A stretch of 9,564 nt of DNA from Caldifarciminota bacterium (lineage in GTDB: Bacteria; Hydrothermota; Tepidihabitantia; Tepidihabitantales; CAIPLT01): contig JANXBB010000235.1 in the NCBI GenBank assembly GCA_025061975.1, positions 1-9,564 on the forward strand, written 5' to 3'. Position numbers and translations under genes: made by a program. Within the stretch, counting starts at the first letter, position 1. Each line of letters begins with the position of its first letter. The notes beneath the pieces are model-generated. The model saw only the letters and a program-made list of their open reading frames with translations, did not search any database and was not told the DNA's origin. This document shows positions 6,658 through 9,564 of the stretch, piece after piece.

Positions 6658-8553
6658 CTATTTACTACCACCAACTCGACCAGTATTTCTTATGTCGTGG
6701 CGGAATTTAGGCCAATCGGTATTTGCTAACGAATTCCCGGATTGTCCTCGAATAGCATACACTCCGGCAATTGAAGATCCTACATATATGGTACCATCTG
6801 GCCCAATCGTGGGCGATGGTTGAAAAGCTTCAAATAGCCGACTTTTTAATCTTTTGCTTGTTGTAGATCCAAAAAGTGGTACGCGCCATAAAATTCTTCC
6901 TGTAGGACTTACACCATATACTATATCATCAGTAGTATAAATAATAATTGTCCCATCGGTAGCAACTGCTGGTGTTGATGTAATTGCATCATCGCTTAAC
7001 AGGATTGGAAAACCGGATTTTAAGTTTCCGGCTGTTGTTAGAGCGTATAATTTACCATCGTTGCAGCCGAAATAAATTGCACCATCAGTTCCTATGACTG
7101 GTGATGAGCGAATTCCCTCATCGGCAGTAAATCTCCAAATTGTATTTCCATTATCAATATTTAATGCATAAAGATAACCATCGTCGGTTCCAATATAAAC
7201 CCGATTGCCACTAATAGCCGGAGAAGTCCAAACACTAATTCCGATTTTTCGACGCCATCTAACTGTTCGGTTTGGAGTCAAAGAAGTAACATATCCAGAA
7301 TCGTCACCAAAATATATATTGCCTTGAGCATCAAGTGCCGGAGAGCTAGGAATTTCACTACCGGTATAAAAACTCCAAATTGTGTCACCGCGAGTTACGT
7401 TATCTTGGATGCAATATAATCTATAATCATCGCATCCAATATAAATTCTATTTCCGCTAGCCGTTATTGCTGCCGAAGAACCAAATTCATCATAAGTAAG
7501 ATCATCAATGCCGTTTCCGGGCCAACGCCATTTTATTGTCCCCGCTGATGAGATACAATATAATTCCCCTTCTTCACTTCCAATATAAATATGACCTAAT
7601 GTTTGGTTTACTGCTGGTGTTGAATTAAAATAACATTCGGCCCAAGGGTCATCTTGGGTAGTAACGGATTTCGTTCGCCAAACTCGAGCACCGTTTACTG
7701 GGTTTATACAATAAACACATCCATCGATTGCACCAACCACAATGCGCCAATTTCCGTTTGCATCTTGAAGCAAAGCCGGAGAACTTGTAAATTCATAATC
7801 GGTTGTATCTGGAGGTTCACCGCCGGTTGGAGGTAAAATTGTCATAAACTTCCACAATGGACCGGTAACTATTATTTGATAAATTTCGGAACTGTCGGAT
7901 TGCGTGCCTTTTGCATCTTTAGCTATAGCTCGAACAATAAAAGTATCATTTACTGTGAATGTTATCGAATCACGAAAAACACTTCCCGAAGGTCTCGGAC
8001 CTATCCATGGTCTTTCCGTATATCTACTAACCCGTTTCTTACGATATACAAGTCTTACATATACACTATCTGTAGAATCAGAAGCCGCAATTGTAAATTT
8101 AATATACCGGTTAGGCAGTGTCACATATGGGCTTGGGCCCGGACCGACAAAGGAATCAAGCCACGGTCGTGCATTATAACTAACTGTAATCGCTGTAGAA
8201 TCTGACCATACCGATGAAGAATCTTTTTCGTCGATTGCCTTCACTTTTATATAATACGTACCAGGATTAGTCCAAGCATGCACTCCAAAGGCTTCTTGCC
8301 CGGATGCATAAAGTTCTTCAGCTGATGTTGTATCAACAACTCCGTCACCCCAACTAAAAACAAATCTCATATTATCGCCGTCTGGATCAGTAGCTTTGGT
8401 TCGGAAAACTTCTGGTTTATTAGTATAAGTTGTAGCAGGACCATTAGGCCGATCAGGTTTTTCTGGGGGGCGGTTTTTCTTTTTGGGACAACCGATTAAT
8501 GAAATCAGCCCTAAAAACACTAAAGGTAGAATAAGTTTTTTATAATTAATCAT
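6658..8553 (-). CDS. Lipoprotein with PKD-like domain, second beta-sandwich and eight-blade PQQ-like beta-propeller
   Basis: A 631-residue envelope lipoprotein. The signal peptide has K5-K6, a hydrophobic core and the lipobox L-I-G-C, giving a lipidated Cys22, followed by a K/P-rich linker (P-K-K-K-N-R-P-P). A PKD-like domain spans about 30-125, with D-P-D-G-D (56-60), W-G-D-G (68-71) and P-G-T-Y-Y-I-K-V. A second Ig-like region covers about 127-230. Eight PQQ-like repeats run from about 254 to 602, with patterns such as S-S-P-x-I, G-x-I-Y-F-G, D-G-x-L-Y-A-L and T-I-W-R-F. The C-terminal W-P-K-F-R-H-D-I-R-N-T-G (614-625) is a motif I associate with propeller proteins of this type. Several blades carry Cys in the L-Y-C-I strand, and C-V-Y-C occurs at 279-282. 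A GGAGG site precedes the ATG, 17 bases from the upstream stop. No enzyme site is visible. Its ligand is unknown; a surface binding or scaffold role is my inference. Confidence 0.92.
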   Translation of the reverse strand: MINYKKLILPLVFLGLISLIGCPKKKNRPPEKPDRPNGPATTYTNKPEVFRTKATDPDGDNMRFVFSWGDGVVDTTSAEELYASGQEAFGVHAWTNPGTYYIKVKAIDEKDSSSVWSDSTAITVSYNARPWLDSFVGPGPSPYVTLPNRYIKFTIAASDSTDSVYVRLVYRKKRVSRYTERPWIGPRPSGSVFRDSITFTVNDTFIVRAIAKDAKGTQSDSSEIYQIIVTGPLWKFMTILPPTGGEPPDTTDYEFTSSPALLQDANGNWRIVVGAIDGCVYCINPVNGARVWRTKSVTTQDDPWAECYFNSTPAVNQTLGHIYIGSEEGELYCISSAGTIKWRWPGNGIDDLTYDEFGSSAAITASGNRIYIGCDDYRLYCIQDNVTRGDTIWSFYTGSEIPSSPALDAQGNIYFGDDSGYVTSLTPNRTVRWRRKIGISVWTSPAISGNRVYIGTDDGYLYALNIDNGNTIWRFTADEGIRSSPVIGTDGAIYFGCNDGKLYALTTAGNLKSGFPILLSDDAITSTPAVATDGTIIIYTTDDIVYGVSPTGRILWRVPLFGSTTSKRLKSRLFEAFQPSPTIGPDGTIYVGSSIAGVYAIRGQSGNSLANTDWPKFRHDIRNTGRVGGSK

Positions 8554-8557
8554 AACG

Positions 8558-8562
8558 CCTCC
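8558..8562 (-). promoter_or_regulatory. Ribosome binding site of the propeller lipoprotein gene
   Basis: The minus strand reads GGAGG 4 bases before the ATG at 8553, the strongest Shine-Dalgarno match in the window. It supports that ATG as the true start and suggests the lipoprotein is translated independently of the repeat protein upstream. Confidence 0.8.
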
Positions 8563-8570
8563 ATATTTTT

Positions 8571-9564
8571 TTATTTAACAACTATTGGTCCATAAAAATA
8601 GCCTTTGGCTGGTAGTCTAAAACAACCACCTCGGCCGTCTTCACAATAAAAATAATATGTATGATAATTCCCCGGATAATGTTTCGTGGTAAAAGTATAT
8701 ATCCCGTTATATGGCTTGCCCTTTTTAAGCTTCATCGGATAAGCAATTTCATTTATTACAATGTTGATTATTGATGGAAAATCTCGATCTTCGTCGAGAT
8801 ATGTAATTTCGTAACTATAACGATCTGACTGATAACCTATTTCTGGATTAAGCCGAGCCTCAAAAAGTTTTGGTGGTCGATTTTTTGTTTCTGAAACTTC
8901 TGGACCTCGAATAAAACCGTATTTCGGTAATCTTATACAATTATTATTATTGTCAATCGCTTTAAAATAATATGCATGACTGCTTGGAGATAAATTCGTA
9001 ATCTGTACTATATAAAGTCCATTATGTGCCTCTCCTTTATGAAGTTTCATGGAATATTCTATACCATCAATAACAGCAAAAATTGCTTTGGGCGGTTTTT
9101 GGTATTCATCAAAATAGTACACAGAATAAGTAAAAACGGTCTGTTCGGTCCCTTGCTCCTGATATACACTACCCCGGTAAAGTTTAGCTGGTTTAGTATA
9201 TGATTTATAACTTGTAACAACCGGACCGGTTAGATATCCATACTGTGGATAGCGTGCGGGCAAACCGTTGTCATCTTCGGCATAAAAATAATATTTATGA
9301 ACACCATAAGGTAGGCGTAATTTTGCCTCGTAAACTCCATTGTTGGCTTTGCCACTTTTACGTTTTAATACGTGTTCTAAGTCATTAATTACTACTTTTA
9401 TAACTGAAGGTTTTCGGCCATCAATATCATAATAATGGACTCGCGCGGTGTAAGTAGTTTTAAATGTTCCTTGCTCCGGTTCAATTATTCCTTCAGAAAG
9501 ACACGGTGCTTTATTTAAGCTTTGAGCAAAAATAGTTCCTAAACATCCGATCGTGATTAGTATT
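8571..9564 (-). CDS. Secreted protein with three tandem Ig-like repeats (5' end just beyond window)
   Basis: The frame is open from the window edge to the TAA at 8571-8573, giving 330 visible residues. The TTG at 9263 is an internal Leu, not a start. The first visible residues, I-L-I-T-I-G-C-L-G-T-I-F-A-Q-S, are the core and cleavage region of a signal peptide (likely A13-Q14), so the start is probably only a few codons outside. The mature part consists of three repeats of about 105 residues, each opening N/T-(K/R)-x-(P/A)-x-L and closing G-x-x-x-G-P-x-V. Shared elements include a Y-x-D-x-D-like strand turn, a V-I-N/D strand, G-x-x-(N/H)-N-G-x-Y and H-x-Y-Y-F-x-x-x-D. I do not recognise a named family; the pattern resembles Ig/fibronectin-like envelope domains. 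No enzyme motif is seen. It precedes the propeller lipoprotein by 17 bases, so the two are probably co-transcribed and may act together at the cell surface. Confidence 0.8.
   Translation of the reverse strand, partial: ILITIGCLGTIFAQSLNKAPCLSEGIIEPEQGTFKTTYTARVHYYDIDGRKPSVIKVVINDLEHVLKRKSGKANNGVYEAKLRLPYGVHKYYFYAEDDNGLPARYPQYGYLTGPVVTSYKSYTKPAKLYRGSVYQEQGTEQTVFTYSVYYFDEYQKPPKAIFAVIDGIEYSMKLHKGEAHNGLYIVQITNLSPSSHAYYFKAIDNNNNCIRLPKYGFIRGPEVSETKNRPPKLFEARLNPEIGYQSDRYSYEITYLDEDRDFPSIINIVINEIAYPMKLKKGKPYNGIYTFTTKHYPGNYHTYYFYCEDGRGGCFRLPAKGYFYGPIVVK
8580..8885 (-). repeat. Protein-level Ig-like repeat 3 of 3
   Basis: Visible residues 227-328, from N-R-P-P-K-L to G-P-I-V, ending two residues before the protein's C-terminus. 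It has Y-L-D-E-D-R-D, V-I-N-E-I-A-Y-P-M-K-L, Y-N-G-I-Y, H-T-Y-Y-F-Y-C-E-D and R-L-P-A-K-G-Y. The offset from repeat 2 is 104 residues. It is closest to repeat 2 around the M-K-L and R-L-P elements. Confidence 0.75.
8895..9197 (-). repeat. Protein-level Ig-like repeat 2 of 3
   Basis: Visible residues 123-223, from T-K-P-A-K-L to G-P-E-V. It has V-I-D-G-I-E-Y-S-M-K-L, H-N-G-L-Y, H-A-Y-Y-F-K-A-I-D and R-L-P-K-Y-G-F-I-R-G-P. The offset from repeat 1, measured at the opening Leu, is 106 residues. Confidence 0.75.
9216..9515 (-). repeat. Protein-level Ig-like repeat 1 of 3
   Basis: Visible residues 17-116 of the secreted protein, from N-K-A-P-C-L to T-G-P-V-V. It shares with the other copies Y-Y-D-I-D-G, N-N-G-V-Y, H-K-Y-Y-F-Y-A-E-D and Y-G-Y-L-T-G-P. 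The L-P element that precedes the final glycine in the other copies reads R-Y-P here. Confidence 0.75.

Noticed and set aside
5183..8553. PQQ-dependent alcohol or glucose dehydrogenases
   Set aside because: Only short propeller repeats are present; the lengths, PKD-like domains and lack of recognisable catalytic or PQQ-binding features argue for non-enzymatic PQQ-like propellers.
8550..8585. Lipobox in the repeat protein (I-T-I-G-C near the window edge)
   Set aside because: The residue at -3 is Thr, and the hydrophobic core continues past the Cys to a better signal peptidase I site at F-A-Q. The visible sequence does not settle it, but a lipoprotein call is not supported. The Cys itself lies near 9545; the coordinates here mark the 3' end of the same gene.
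8571..9263. Repeat protein starting at the TTG at 9263
   Set aside because: The frame is open for 100 more codons upstream and includes another repeat copy and a signal-peptide core, so the TTG is an internal Leu.

Overview
The window is an AT-rich, gene-dense stretch of bacterial DNA. All nine genes I can support lie on the minus strand, so the biological order runs from high to low coordinates. Gaps are tiny or negative, and no gene-free stretch exceeds 75 bases. The set suggests an uncultivated, probably anaerobic Gram-negative-type lineage. The lipoprotein style (an N-R-P-P start, a D-P-D-G-D/W-G-D-G PKD domain, then a PQQ-like propeller) together with a DUF4416 gene reminds me of candidate division WOR-3 (Stahlbacteria) or relatives. 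This is an inference from gene style, not a phylogenetic result.

The upstream part (9564 down to about 5183) encodes three exported proteins. The first has three roughly 105-residue Ig-like repeats; its 5' end is just outside the window. The second is a lipoprotein with a PKD-like domain, a second beta-sandwich region and an eight-blade PQQ-like propeller. The third is a shorter paralogue with a membrane or signal segment, a PKD-like domain and another eight-blade propeller. A strong 12-bp inverted repeat (6602-6636) lies between the two propeller genes and overlaps the longest possible start of the second.

The middle part (5186 to 2773) is amino-acid metabolism: a class I/II PLP aminotransferase of the AlaC/DapL type and a monofunctional aspartate kinase with two ACT domains. 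The propeller gene, the aminotransferase and the kinase are joined by two ATGA stop/start overlaps, so envelope and biosynthetic genes appear translationally coupled.

The downstream part (2764 to 1) holds scpB (chromosome segregation), a DUF4416 gene overlapping it, lpdA (dihydrolipoyl dehydrogenase, E3) and the first 85 codons of lipB (octanoyl transferase), which runs off the window's left edge. E3 and LipB both serve lipoate-dependent enzymes; no E2 or H-protein is visible here.

No tRNA, rRNA, CRISPR array, insertion sequence, phage gene or clear internal promoter was found. The least explained material is the exported beta-propeller and Ig-repeat group, and the hairpin inside it.
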